This document shows, one piece after another, positions 26,571 through 34,336 of a stretch of 45,209 bases of DNA. The DNA comes from a virus: the IMG/VR virus record IMGVR_UViG_3300030118_001920, positions 1 through 45,209 of that record; one strand, given 5' to 3'. The notes under the pieces were generated by a model. It was not told where the DNA came from. It saw only the letters and a program-made list of their open reading frames with translations, and did no database searches. Within the stretch, counting starts at the first letter, position 1. The number at the start of each line of letters is the position of its first letter. The position numbers and the translations under genes are program-made.

Positions 26571-27072
26571 ATCTACTGACTTAGGCAACAAGTACCTGCA
26601 TGAAAAACATGAGTTCGTCATTGAGGATTTAGGTAATAAATACTTACGAGCAAGGAATCTTACTCAGCATGTCATAGATAGGTTATTTATTAACGAGTTA
26701 ATAGATAAACATCAGCATCAAGCTGGTGAATATGTATTGGGGGTGTGTGTCAAGTCAGGGATATTTCAGGGGGGTTTGAATTTGAATTATTCAGGGAAGC
26801 AGACAGACATGAAAAATTCTAGTAATAAACTTCTCAAATCATTGCTATTAAGGAAAGTAAGTAAAATGTTTGTGTCCGTTGATGCTATCCCTAAATCAAA
26901 ACTTTTTACTCATTTGATTGATGTGATAGTTGAAAATAAAATCAAAAGGGAATCAGACATACACCTCTTAAAATTGGGGCTAAATGTAGTATCCAATTCC
27001 CTTTATCATTCAGACTTAGATAAGTCTAAAGATTCTTGCTCTCTTGCAATTCAATCTGTTGTTCAAGCATAA
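26554..27072 (+). CDS. conserved protein of unknown function, 172 aa
   Basis: Start placed at ATG 26554 inside the end of the primase-helicase gene; a TTG at 26545 is possible. The first 60 residues contain a repeated DLGNKYL element (near 9 and 29), so a short internal duplication is visible. The middle is basic and glycine-containing, and the C-terminus helical. The last 47 bases overlap the oppositely oriented Arc-like gene tail to tail. Function unknown. Confidence 0.6.
   Translation: MIGTFKSTDLGNKYLHEKHEFVIEDLGNKYLRARNLTQHVIDRLFINELIDKHQHQAGEYVLGVCVKSGIFQGGLNLNYSGKQTDMKNSSNKLLKSLLLRKVSKMFVSVDAIPKSKLFTHLIDVIVENKIKRESDIHLLKLGLNVVSNSLYHSDLDKSKDSCSLAIQSVVQA
26688..26703. promoter_or_regulatory. 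TATTAA-N4-TTAATA palindrome, intragenic, exact
   Basis: Reads TATTAA-cgag-TTAATA within the gene after the primase-helicase and encodes Ile-Asn-Glu-Leu, as at 1733 and 25328. Confidence 0.45.
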
Positions 27073-27196
27073 AGATTATCTGTGATGATAAACTTCGCCT
27101 GTTGTTATCAGCGATAACTTGTATATCCTGCCTAAGTTTATGTGGCATACGAGTTGTTACATAACCTTTAGGTTCAGGTGGTTTTTTTAGTTTCAT
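27026..27196 (-). CDS. Arc-like ribbon-helix-helix repressor candidate
   Basis: 56 residues from ATG 27196 with AAGGAG nine bases upstream; shorter than typical ORF cutoffs. The sequence KGYVTTRMPHKLRQDIQVIA followed by DNNRRSLSSQIIFMLEQQIE is the Arc/Mnt layout: one beta strand (VTTRM), helix, the NxRS turn, then helix. These proteins dimerise through the strand and bind palindromic operators in the major groove. It is the best candidate to bind the CTAGT-N5-ACTAG arrays, by inference. Its 3' end overlaps the convergent rightward gene. Confidence 0.82.
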   Translation of the reverse strand: MKLKKPPEPKGYVTTRMPHKLRQDIQVIADNNRRSLSSQIIFMLEQQIELQESKNL

Positions 27197-27244
27197 ATTT
27201 ACTCCTTTAAAATATGTTTGTTAATAATACTTTGAAGATAATTG

Positions 27245-27457
27245 TCATTCTGTACCACCGCAAGATGAACCAACATATAGACATGCTCTTTCCATAGCGT
27301 ACAAAATACCTTTTCTGTTTGGCTCTACATCAATGGTTACAAATTCAGCAGGTTCTGTTTCTATGAGTTCATTGTAATATTTGACAGCTTTTTTCTTGTT
27401 GCCAAAAAACATTGTATTTTCATTTTCATCTGCGTCACTAACTATATAAATTTTCAT
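27245..27457 (-). CDS. small protein of unknown function, 70 aa
   Basis: ATG 27457 with AGGAG seven bases upstream. Acidic, with a beta-rich start (MKIYIVSDADENENTMFFGN) and a short Cys-containing end (VGSSCGGTE). The pattern is common for small phage early proteins; not recognised. Confidence 0.55.
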   Translation of the reverse strand: MKIYIVSDADENENTMFFGNKKKAVKYYNELIETEPAEFVTIDVEPNRKGILYAMERACLYVGSSCGGTE

Positions 27458-27466
27458 ACTTTACTC

Positions 27467-27679
27467 CTAATGTATTTTAGTGTGTTTGTAAGACAGTTTA
27501 AGTTGCTCATCAAAACTCCTATGAAAAGCCTCATAACTTCCGTCTTTATTCTTAGTTAATATTTCAAAGTATGGTGCATCAGTATCTTCTGTAATTAGAT
27601 AAACTAAAGCACCACACTCAGCACATATCATTTCATCATCGTCATTCCATGTGAAATGTTGGTGGATACAAGTACTCAT
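27467..27679 (-). CDS. small zinc-ribbon-like protein, 70 aa
   Basis: N-terminus has CIHQHFTWNDDDEMICAECG: one Cys and two His residues, then CAEC, enough ligands for one zinc site. The remainder is acidic then helical. It overlaps the upstream gene by ATGA. Function unknown. Confidence 0.58.
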   Translation of the reverse strand: MSTCIHQHFTWNDDDEMICAECGALVYLITEDTDAPYFEILTKNKDGSYEAFHRSFDEQLKLSYKHTKIH

Positions 27680-28395
27680 AGATCGTCAATATACATTTGC
27701 AGTATGTCAACAATCTCATAAGGTTGCCTATACTTATTTGTATGTCTATAAGTAGATACATTCCAACGCTTGATCTCAGATAGTTTAAGATTCTCAGGTT
27801 CAATAAACTTACCCTCATCATTCGTACAAAATTCACTTGCTCTTTTCAAGTGGTCTGTACTTCCTACAACATAAGAATTTAACTCATTTTGATTATCCTT
27901 AGCGAGTTCATTATCACCATAGCCATGATAATAAGCATGAGCATTTTTACCTTGACCAAAATCACGAACAATAAAGAAGTCTTTGACTAACCTACCTTTA
28001 TGTTTTCTGTCATTGAAATAACCTATCCATGCGACATCACTTAAAGCAGGATATCTCAAGGCATTAAGAGGCGATGCACCATTATTAAACAATTCATTAA
28101 ATCTTGTACTTGCACTATTGCTATCAGCTTTTGTCTTACTTCTTGATATCTTTAGGGGCTTACCAAGAATCTTTAACAGTTCATCATACTTAGCAAACAT
28201 AATGCAAGAAGCATTATGCCAAGACGGATATTGATGTTTCCAATTTAAAAAACATCTAGGACATTTATGACCTGCTTTAAATTTATCAAAGTGATAAGCA
28301 TTATGGCAGTCATCATAACTTCCCACATCAAAGTCTTTGAGTTGAGTAAACCCAAGATCATAAGTTGTAGATATAGGATACTTGTAATCAATCAT
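27676..28395 (-). CDS. protein of unknown function, 239 aa
   Basis: A single-domain protein with a Cys/His-rich start: CPRCFLNWKHQYPSWHNASC near residue 45 is zinc-binding in appearance. The middle has FNELFNNGASPLNALRYPAL and AHAYYHGYGDNELAKDNQNE. It is coupled to both neighbours by ATGA overlaps. I do not recognise the family. Confidence 0.6.
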   Translation of the reverse strand: MIDYKYPISTTYDLGFTQLKDFDVGSYDDCHNAYHFDKFKAGHKCPRCFLNWKHQYPSWHNASCIMFAKYDELLKILGKPLKISRSKTKADSNSASTRFNELFNNGASPLNALRYPALSDVAWIGYFNDRKHKGRLVKDFFIVRDFGQGKNAHAYYHGYGDNELAKDNQNELNSYVVGSTDHLKRASEFCTNDEGKFIEPENLKLSEIKRWNVSTYRHTNKYRQPYEIVDILQMYIDDL

Positions 28396-28556
28396 TGTGA
28401 GTTCTCCTCACGAACAACATAGTAATAACCATTGCTAACATATCCGTTGTATTGAATATCATCAACAACACATTTCCCAACTTTGTGAGAGTTAGATAAT
28501 TTTTTGCTTTCAAGGTAGCAAGGATTATCCATAAAGTAAGTTATAACTTTTTTCAT
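28392..28556 (-). CDS. small protein of unknown function, 54 aa
   Basis: Begins and ends in ATGA overlaps with its neighbours, strong evidence that it is translated. Sequence is mixed, with beta-like YNGYVSNGYYYVVREENSQ at the end. Below common length cutoffs. No function seen. Confidence 0.6.
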   Translation of the reverse strand: MKKVITYFMDNPCYLESKKLSNSHKVGKCVVDDIQYNGYVSNGYYYVVREENSQ

Positions 28557-28738
28557 AATGTATCCACCTCAGGCTTTACATTTATGGTGTAGCCATTATC
28601 TTTTAGCAGTTGGATCGTATATGGTGTGAGAGTTTTATGTCCGCTAATCTTAGCGAACATAATAGCCTCATCACATTTTGGATATACGAGATCATTGCCA
28701 AAGTTGTTTTTAACAATAACTTCAATAGTCTTTTCCAT
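28553..28738 (-). CDS. small conserved phage protein, 61 aa
   Basis: ATG 28738 with AAGGAG upstream. The pattern NNFGNDLVYPKCDEAIMFAK followed by GHKTLTPYTI is one I know from very small phage proteins (YGN, YP-C-A, KTLT). No function is assigned to them that I know of. Confidence 0.62.
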   Translation of the reverse strand: MEKTIEVIVKNNFGNDLVYPKCDEAIMFAKISGHKTLTPYTIQLLKDNGYTINVKPEVDTL

Positions 28739-28747
28739 AGTTACTCC

Positions 28748-29134
28748 TTACTTATTAAATAAATTAGCAAACATAAGGGCGACCTCACCTTCATGTTTGT
28801 TGTCAGTATCTTCTACCCATACATCTTTAGTATCTTCCTCAGGCATATCTATTTGCTTCGTACCAATACAAACTGTTGGATATTTCTCAACACCACTCTC
28901 ATTAGCGAATCTGAATCTCAGATATTTAGGTTTACCTGCTTGTCTTTCAGGATACAAAGTATCTAAGTTCTTTTGATTGATTGTGACTAGCTTGTTGAAT
29001 AAACCTACTAGTTCCCAATCACACTCTGTCATATCTTCGCTATCTTTTGTGGCTCTATCTATTTGTGTATAGATGTTGTTGCAGATACCAATGATATCTT
29101 TAGTTGCACTTTCTAAAAGTTCTCTATTTTTCAT
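28748..29134 (-). CDS. protein of unknown function, 128 aa
   Basis: Start at ATG 29134, preceded by AGGAGTATGT and the palindrome at 29149. The N-terminal half is helical (RELLESATKDIIGICNNIYT) and the C-terminal half acidic with RFRFANESGVEKYPTVCIG. No recognised motif. First gene of its transcription unit, as a long gap and hairpin lie upstream. Confidence 0.58.
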   Translation of the reverse strand: MKNRELLESATKDIIGICNNIYTQIDRATKDSEDMTECDWELVGLFNKLVTINQKNLDTLYPERQAGKPKYLRFRFANESGVEKYPTVCIGTKQIDMPEEDTKDVWVEDTDNKHEGEVALMFANLFNK

Positions 29135-29148
29135 ACATACTCCTCATG

Positions 29149-29164
29149 TATTAATTGGTTAATA
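29149..29164. promoter_or_regulatory. TATTAA-N4-TTAATA palindrome, exact
   Basis: Reads TATTAA-ttgg-TTAATA, four bases beyond the ribosome site of the leftward gene at 28748-29134. Spacer ttgg is shared with the copies at 31125 and 33256, each at a leftward gene start. Confidence 0.6.
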
Positions 29165-29167
29165 TTT

Positions 29168-29200
29168 AAGTGGTAGTTTTTTGTGTAAGACTACCAACTT
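29168..29200 (-). other. intergenic hairpin
   Basis: AAGTGGTAGT (29168-29177) pairs with ACTACC-A-ACTT (29190-29200), a stem of ten pairs with one bulged A and a 12-base loop. It lies in the 114-base gap before the leftward gene at 28748, just upstream of the palindrome. There is no T tract on the coding strand, so a plain intrinsic terminator is doubtful; a transcript boundary or processing site is possible. Confidence 0.45.
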
Positions 29201-29248
29201 ACCCCTACTCTCTCTTTATACTCACACTCTAGGGACAGGCGAGTTTAC

Positions 29249-29545
29249 TCAGTTGGTATTTACCGAGTTATCAAGGTCTCCGTCTTTATGAAAAGAATCA
29301 CTATGCAATTCCGCCCAAGATTCTTTAGCTACTTTTGGATACGACTTTAAGTTCGCATATCCAATGTAAGTACCTTCATCAATCGTTTTCTTTTTAAAAG
29401 CCCTTGCATCTTTTACTCTCTCAAAGGATTTTACATATGAGATAAAGCCCTGCTTTTCAAAATCACTAGGCTTGTTTGAATAAGTTACACAATGTTTATC
29501 AAAAACTATGTCTAACAGCTTTTTATATTCTTCGTGACTACTCAT
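29249..29545 (-). CDS. protein of unknown function, 98 aa
   Basis: Overlaps the RHH-arm fusion gene by ATGA at 29542-29545, so it is co-translated with it. A stretch DFEKQGFISYVKSFERVKDA and a helical remainder show no known motif. It may be a partner of the fusion protein, by coupling only. Confidence 0.55.
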   Translation of the reverse strand: MSSHEEYKKLLDIVFDKHCVTYSNKPSDFEKQGFISYVKSFERVKDARAFKKKTIDEGTYIGYANLKSYPKVAKESWAELHSDSFHKDGDLDNSVNTN

Positions 29546-30534
29546 TTTTTATTCCTTGCAATTAGCTTTTTAGATTCAGATTGAGTTCCATGCCAATAGA
29601 TCGCTTTGCATAGAGCAGATATCATGCCAAGTGATGTTAGCATCTTGCCTGTTTTAAGACTTCTAAACTCTCTTATCAGTTCATAGATACTCTTATCATC
29701 ATTTTTAAAGGCATCATATATTTGACTACCCCTAGCTTGATACATCTTGTTCATATACTTATCAGTAGTAGATGTTTTCACATTAGGATTACTGTTAAGT
29801 ATCGCATTGAGGATAGGAATACTCATACCATTATCAAATTTTAATCCGTTGTAAACAGAGTAATCAATATTGGAATGTGGCTTAGAGGAATCATCATCTT
29901 CACTTGTAGCAACATTACCCCTAGTCCACTTAGCTTTAGGCTTTAAGGTATTAGGATTAATGTTTTGATTGAAAATTACATCTAAGTTCTTTTGATGTTG
30001 TACTCTAGCATCTTCTAAACTTATCTGTTTTGTATCTCCTATCTTTACTCTAATTGTATAGCTAGATACTTTAGGATTCTTTGCTCTAGTGTAATAGACC
30101 AACCCATTATTATTAGTCCTAATCGCAAAACCTTTAGTGCTATCATCGTGATACCACTCATCTCTCTTTTTGTGAGATATGGTGCTTACAGAATCTTCTG
30201 TAAAAACTAAGGTATTACTAGGTCTCCTAGCTTTTTTATTAGATTTTTTAGATACCTTTATCTTTTTAGATTCAGGCAGGTGTTTGTTAAGTTGCAATAA
30301 AGTATTACTAACCTCATCACTTAACTGAGATAACCTTTCCGCTTCCTCAAGATATTCGTCTATCTTTTCAGTTAACTCTTTTTTACAGGCATGTAAGATT
30401 GTTTGCTTGTTGATAGCAAAGTGTTCTAACAACCTTGTAGCTTGAGTTGTTTTGTTGATTGATGTTTCTTTGTGAACCTCATCAAAGAGTTTCCAAGTTT
30501 CATCATCAAGTCTTATCGTTATTGAATTACCCAT
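29542..30534 (-). CDS. ribbon-helix-helix protein fused to integrase-arm-like (DUF4102-like) domain
   Basis: 330 residues. Residues 1-42 (SITIRLDDETWKLFDEVHKE then TQATRLLEHFA) read as a ribbon-helix-helix DNA-binding domain. A coiled coil and basic linker span about 45-105. Residues about 110-195 (KGFAIRTNNNG, then TIRVKIGDTKQISLEDAR, then NINP) match the N-terminal arm-binding domain of P4-type tyrosine integrases. The remaining 135 residues do not show the recombinase R...HxxR...Y set. So it appears to be a DNA-binding protein with two recognition domains and no recombinase. Function unknown; regulation or partition is possible. Confidence 0.65.
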   Translation of the reverse strand: MGNSITIRLDDETWKLFDEVHKETSINKTTQATRLLEHFAINKQTILHACKKELTEKIDEYLEEAERLSQLSDEVSNTLLQLNKHLPESKKIKVSKKSNKKARRPSNTLVFTEDSVSTISHKKRDEWYHDDSTKGFAIRTNNNGLVYYTRAKNPKVSSYTIRVKIGDTKQISLEDARVQHQKNLDVIFNQNINPNTLKPKAKWTRGNVATSEDDDSSKPHSNIDYSVYNGLKFDNGMSIPILNAILNSNPNVKTSTTDKYMNKMYQARGSQIYDAFKNDDKSIYELIREFRSLKTGKMLTSLGMISALCKAIYWHGTQSESKKLIARNKK

Positions 30535-30535
30535 A

Positions 30536-30733
30536 TTATGTATCTCCTAATACAGTTGGATTGTTTAAATGTATGATTGAACATATATGACTCTTGCCCT
30601 TGTAATGTGATTCAATAAAGAACCTTGCATCTTCTTGAGTTTCAAAGAACCCCCAAGAAGTTGACAGCTTTTGATTATCGACAGGATCACCATACTCAAC
30701 CAACACAATATATTTTTTTTCTACATATTCCAT
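30536..30733 (-). CDS. small protein of unknown function, 65 aa
   Basis: Start set at ATG 30733 with AGGAG six bases upstream; a GTG two codons earlier is the alternative. Sequence VEKKYIVLVEYGDPVDNQKL then GFFETQEDARFFIESHYKG suggests a small alpha/beta protein. No family recognised. Confidence 0.55.
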   Translation of the reverse strand: MEYVEKKYIVLVEYGDPVDNQKLSTSWGFFETQEDARFFIESHYKGKSHICSIIHLNNPTVLGDT

Positions 30734-30745
30734 ACACACTCCTTT

Positions 30746-31111
30746 TTATGAATTTTTTAAAATGTAATTTTTTGGATTTAGATTTTCTGATTTGAGATAT
30801 TTTCTAAGTTTATTAGCACATTCTGTCCCCAAATATCTAATACATTCCTCACCACTATCTCTTTCGTCATAATCTTTTTTGCTCATCACAATTTCCCAAT
30901 TCGACACACTAGGAAAAATATATTTTGTTTCATTATTAGGTGATCTAGTTCCACAAATAAAACATTCATCGCCATTTCTATTTGGATATTTTTCAGAGTT
31001 AGCACCCCAATCTCCTAAATATTCATAGACAATAACAGGATCATTACAACCCCAATCAATTTTATTTGATCTTTCAGTTTTTAAAATAAGATTACCTATT
31101 TTCATTTGCAT
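30746..31111 (-). CDS. protein of unknown function, 121 aa
   Basis: Start ATG 31111 in the AGGAGTATGTATG context, behind the palindrome at 31125. The sequence has CFICG near residue 50, then SWEIVMSKKDYDERDSGEEC-like acidic sequence near SNWEIVMSKKDYDERDSG and another Cys (ECANKL). A small metal site is possible. Not recognised. Confidence 0.55.
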   Translation of the reverse strand: MQMKIGNLILKTERSNKIDWGCNDPVIVYEYLGDWGANSEKYPNRNGDECFICGTRSPNNETKYIFPSVSNWEIVMSKKDYDERDSGEECIRYLGTECANKLRKYLKSENLNPKNYILKNS

Positions 31112-31124
31112 ACATACTCCTATA

Positions 31125-31140
31125 TATTAATTGGTTAATA
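31125..31140. promoter_or_regulatory. TATTAA-N4-TTAATA palindrome, exact
   Basis: Reads TATTAA-ttgg-TTAATA, just beyond the ribosome site of the leftward gene 30746-31111. Same spacer as at 29149 and 33256. Confidence 0.6.
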
Positions 31141-31147
31141 GTTAAGT

Positions 31148-31168
31148 GCATGTTTTGAGAGAACATGC
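31148..31168 (-). other. intergenic hairpin beside the palindrome
   Basis: GCATGTTTT (31148-31156) pairs with AGAACATGC (31160-31168), nine pairs with one G-T and a three-base loop. It lies between the VWA gene end and the palindrome, the same order of elements as at 29168 and 33287. Confidence 0.45.
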
Positions 31169-31182
31169 AAACTCTACCAACG

Positions 31183-31210
31183 AATAGTAGGTCATTCGAC
31201 ATCTACTATT
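31183..31210 (-). terminator. hairpin spanning the end of the VWA gene
   Basis: AATAGTAG (31183-31190) and CTACTATT (31203-31210) form a perfect 8-base stem around a 12-base loop that contains the gene's stop codon. No T run follows, so this is a candidate transcript end or stability element, not a clear intrinsic terminator. Confidence 0.35.
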
Positions 31211-32367
31211 TCCCCAAAAGTGAAGTACCTAGATGTTTCAGTTGTAGCCCAAATAACAGGATACTCAGGCTCAACCAAGTTATCGCAGTAGCAATATCCG
31301 TCAGTCAAATAAACTAGATAAGAGATATCGTTATCTAATTCTTTGTCTATGTATTTGAACACAGGCTCATAGTCAGTACCGCCACCCCAAAGGTGATCAA
31401 GTGTAATCTTCTCACCCTTATGGAATGTCTTGACTTCTTGAATGTGGTTATCGCAATACAACAAACTAATCTTTGCAGGTTTACCTACATCAATAATGTT
31501 GTTGATAGCATCTAGGAACATTGCTTTAGTGTCCTCATAAATAGAACCGCTAGTATCAATCGCAATAGCAATGTTTTGATTTGGTTCTTTCTCAACACTA
31601 GGCAAGTACATATCTTGATAGATGAATCTCCTATCAGGATTGTTGAAGTTGTAATCACTAGGCACTAGATTGTCTAGCATGTGATTCGCTAGTACATCTT
31701 CCCAATCAACCTTATCTTCTTTGTAAGAGTTGATCATCTTAGTAAATGCACCGCCCTTATCACCAATACCCTTAGCTGATTGAACAGCTTGAAGTACGCT
31801 AACGCTAATCTCTCTCTCAAGTTCTTTTTTATCAGCATCACTCAGGGCATCGCCATTGTCATTGACAGCATCAATAACCTCACCGCACATTGAAGGCATA
31901 CTCTTACCTTCACCTTCGCCTTCGCCTTCACCATTCATATAGAAGGGGCTATCAGGATCATCTTTTTGTTGATAAACATCATCATAGACCTTTTCAGTTG
32001 ACCAACCGCTATATTTAGAATCGTACAAGCCACCTTCAGGTAAAACGAATCCGTCCTCAAAGAGAACATCATTGATTACATAGTCACCTGCAACATTCCA
32101 AAAGTATTTGTCCCTGTTATTCCTTCTAAGGTGATGTTTGAATACAACATGCAAAACCTCATGGGCTATAACACCAACAGTTTCTTTGTGAGTAATCTTG
32201 TTAACAAAGTCTTTGTTGTAATAGATTCTTTGTCCGTCAACCGCCATAGTGTCAAACTGATCTGATTCAATCAGTTCAAGACCTAACGCTAACTTGCCAA
32301 AGAAGGGATACCTCAAGACTAATTCAGTCCTAGCCTTAGTCATTTCAGGCATTATGTTATTAGTCAT
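31192..32367 (-). CDS. VWA/metallopeptidase-like protein (DUF2201 type)
   Basis: 391 residues. The N-terminal part has HEVLH (His69, Glu70, His73) and WNVAGDYVINDVL, the features of the putative metallopeptidase domain known as DUF2201. A GEGEGEGEG linker lies near 146-154. The C-terminal VWA-like domain has a MIDAS set: IAIDTSGSI with Asp271, Ser273 and Ser275, GGGTDYEP with Thr331, and LTDG with Asp356. It overlaps the DUF3150-like gene by 8 bases and follows a MoxR ATPase gene. Such MoxR-VWA pairs act as chaperone-like remodelers of metal or protein complexes; the phage target is unknown. Confidence 0.85.
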   Translation of the reverse strand: MTNNIMPEMTKARTELVLRYPFFGKLALGLELIESDQFDTMAVDGQRIYYNKDFVNKITHKETVGVIAHEVLHVVFKHHLRRNNRDKYFWNVAGDYVINDVLFEDGFVLPEGGLYDSKYSGWSTEKVYDDVYQQKDDPDSPFYMNGEGEGEGEGKSMPSMCGEVIDAVNDNGDALSDADKKELEREISVSVLQAVQSAKGIGDKGGAFTKMINSYKEDKVDWEDVLANHMLDNLVPSDYNFNNPDRRFIYQDMYLPSVEKEPNQNIAIAIDTSGSIYEDTKAMFLDAINNIIDVGKPAKISLLYCDNHIQEVKTFHKGEKITLDHLWGGGTDYEPVFKYIDKELDNDISYLVYLTDGYCYCDNLVEPEYPVIWATTETSRYFTFGEIVDVE

Positions 32368-33238
32368 TGAGCCACCCCCCTAGATCATCAAGTACCGCAT
32401 CTGTCTTTGTTGCGATCTCATTAGCTTTATCTTTGTCTTTTCTCAAAGTATCAGCATCAATGTTGTTACCAACAAAGATATCCATAAGTTCTTGATGTGC
32501 ATTGTGAATCTTAGAGTCACCTGCAACATTAAGCGAAGGTAAAACATCGCAAAGATCAATGACCTTATCAATCGTTGAATCTCTAAATGTTTCGCCACTC
32601 TTAATCTTTTCAGAGAAATGACCAAGTACACCTTGCACCTTATCAACAACCGCACCTGTTATTTCAGATAACTTAGCATCATGCTCTTGTTTAGCATTAG
32701 ACTTGAGTTCGTCTATCTCATCTTTAGATAGGTTAACTCTAATATCATCTGTACTAGGTATAGGGCTTTTGATTACATCGCAAGTAAAACAGTCCCTAAT
32801 ATCATCAAGCGTAGGAAAGTCATTGATATCAAAAGTAGAACCTAGATTCTCCTTAGCTTGTTCGATGATATCAGGATACTCCTTGAGAAAATCCCTAACA
32901 TACAATTCCCTTGAATCCCTGTATTCAGCAAACCTTTTCTCAAACTTTGCTTTCGCATCAATAGGCAAAAGATATGTACCTTGATTATCCCAAGCATGAC
33001 AGTATCCCCTGTATCCTGCACCACTATAAATACAGTCAGTCCTAATGAGTCCGTCAATCTTCTTGATCTCTTTTAGGTTCTTACTGTTAGTTAGTTTCTT
33101 AGACACAGAGAAATGCTTAGAATCGACATCATGCTTCTCCGCAATTTCTTCAGACAAACCTTTATCGACTTTCGTGCCACCCCATTTTTTAAGTTCAACC
33201 TTAATCAGGATAGCCTTTTCATTTAGCTTAGTTGCCAT
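32360..33238 (-). CDS. DUF3150-like protein of the MoxR-VWA trio
   Basis: 292 residues, charged and mainly helical. The N-terminal WGGTKVDKGLSEEIAEKHDV and a KKIDGLIRTDCIYSGAGYRG segment with a later long helical part resemble the DUF3150 family that lies between MoxR ATPase and VWA genes in several phages. The family call is moderate. It overlaps the VWA gene by 8 bases, and the palindrome at 33256 lies just ahead of its start. Likely a structural or adaptor partner of the ATPase. Confidence 0.6.
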   Translation of the reverse strand: MATKLNEKAILIKVELKKWGGTKVDKGLSEEIAEKHDVDSKHFSVSKKLTNSKNLKEIKKIDGLIRTDCIYSGAGYRGYCHAWDNQGTYLLPIDAKAKFEKRFAEYRDSRELYVRDFLKEYPDIIEQAKENLGSTFDINDFPTLDDIRDCFTCDVIKSPIPSTDDIRVNLSKDEIDELKSNAKQEHDAKLSEITGAVVDKVQGVLGHFSEKIKSGETFRDSTIDKVIDLCDVLPSLNVAGDSKIHNAHQELMDIFVGNNIDADTLRKDKDKANEIATKTDAVLDDLGGWLND

Positions 33239-33255
33239 ATAAACTCCTTATTAAA

Positions 33256-33271
33256 TATTAATTGGTTAATA
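33256..33271. promoter_or_regulatory. TATTAA-N4-TTAATA palindrome, exact
   Basis: Reads TATTAA-ttgg-TTAATA, 17 bases before the start of the DUF3150-like gene and next to a GC-rich hairpin at the end of the MoxR gene. It could separate control of the DUF3150-VWA pair from that of MoxR. Confidence 0.6.
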
Positions 33272-33286
33272 GTTATTCGTTGGTAA

Positions 33287-33310
33287 TCTAGGGGGCATTG
33301 CCCCCATAGA
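33287..33310 (-). terminator. strong GC hairpin directly after the MoxR gene
   Basis: GGGGGC-att-GCCCCC flanked by TCTA and TAGA makes an extended stem that abuts the MoxR stop codon at 33311. No T tract follows, so termination would need other help; mRNA protection of the upstream message is an alternative. Confidence 0.5.
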
Positions 33311-34294
33311 TCATAGTGTGATGTCTTGATATGCAACATCAAAGTCAATGTACTCCTTAGTCTTTTTGAGTTCAGGATTCATTGTCGTTGCATCATTCAT
33401 GCACAAGACAGCAAACTCATCAGGTAAAGTCTTGAGAAAATCAACAAACTTTCCAATGTTTTCTTTGTTCATTTTCCTAGCAACAATACCGCATATAGCG
33501 TACATAACCGCAGGATCAGAATCGAGATCAATCTTTTCAGGATTCTTTAGGATACTTTCAATAGAAGGTAACTTCCTGCAAGTTCTTAGATACCCTACTA
33601 GTTCAGCAGATATGCCCTCACCAATAGTTCCGCTAAGTAATTCCTGCTCAATATCAGAGTCAGGCTTGTTAGCTAATATCCTAGAGGCATACTCCCAAGA
33701 ACGAGGGGTAGTATTAACTTGAGCATTAGTATCAAAGACAAAGATATTTTCAGGTCTATATCTAATGTAGTTAATAACTTCAGGGATAATGCGACCACTA
33801 TTTAAAGCCCATGACACCCACTCTTCAGGGCAAGGCTCTAAATTAAGGTGAATAAATCTATCACCCAATGCAGTATTAACCCTGTTTGCCCCTGCTCTAT
33901 CTTGCAGTCTATTACCTGCACTCACAATGACAGTTGATTCAGGCAAAGTATATTCGCCTAATTGTCTGTCCTTGATCAGTTGGAACAGAGCATTTTGAAC
34001 AGAGGGGCTACCATGCGGTAACTCATCTAAAAACAAAAGAGTTTTGGGATCATCTTCCGTTGGTAAAAATACAGGTGGATTCCACTTTGTAGTCCCATTC
34101 TCAACAGAGGGAACACCCCTCAAGTCAACAGGATCAAGCAGAGCCACCCTCACATCACGAACCGCAAAACCTAGCGAGTCCGCAACCTTATGCACAATCT
34201 CCGACTTACCAATACCAACACCACCCCAAATAAAGGCAGGTTGATTGATAGCAATAAGATTAGCTAAGGATTTTTCTAGCTGTGTTGCTTTCAT
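33311..34294 (-). CDS. MoxR-type AAA+ ATPase
   Basis: 327 residues, start set at ATG 34294 (MKATQLEKSLANLIAINQPA) with AGGAG upstream; a longer frame has no ribosome site. Walker A GGVGIGKS at 24-31, DPVDLRGVP at 54-62 (the MoxR/CbbQ signature), Walker B LLFLDEL with Asp90 and Glu91, and a sensor-like SAGNR near 140 are visible. MoxR ATPases form hexamers that work with a VWA protein, here two genes downstream. The leader between this gene and the lysine-rich gene holds a structured RNA candidate. Confidence 0.88.
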   Translation of the reverse strand: MKATQLEKSLANLIAINQPAFIWGGVGIGKSEIVHKVADSLGFAVRDVRVALLDPVDLRGVPSVENGTTKWNPPVFLPTEDDPKTLLFLDELPHGSPSVQNALFQLIKDRQLGEYTLPESTVIVSAGNRLQDRAGANRVNTALGDRFIHLNLEPCPEEWVSWALNSGRIIPEVINYIRYRPENIFVFDTNAQVNTTPRSWEYASRILANKPDSDIEQELLSGTIGEGISAELVGYLRTCRKLPSIESILKNPEKIDLDSDPAVMYAICGIVARKMNKENIGKFVDFLKTLPDEFAVLCMNDATTMNPELKKTKEYIDFDVAYQDITL

Positions 34295-34336
34295 ACATAC
34301 TCCTATATGAATTGAAACATTAGTTAAACTAAACAA

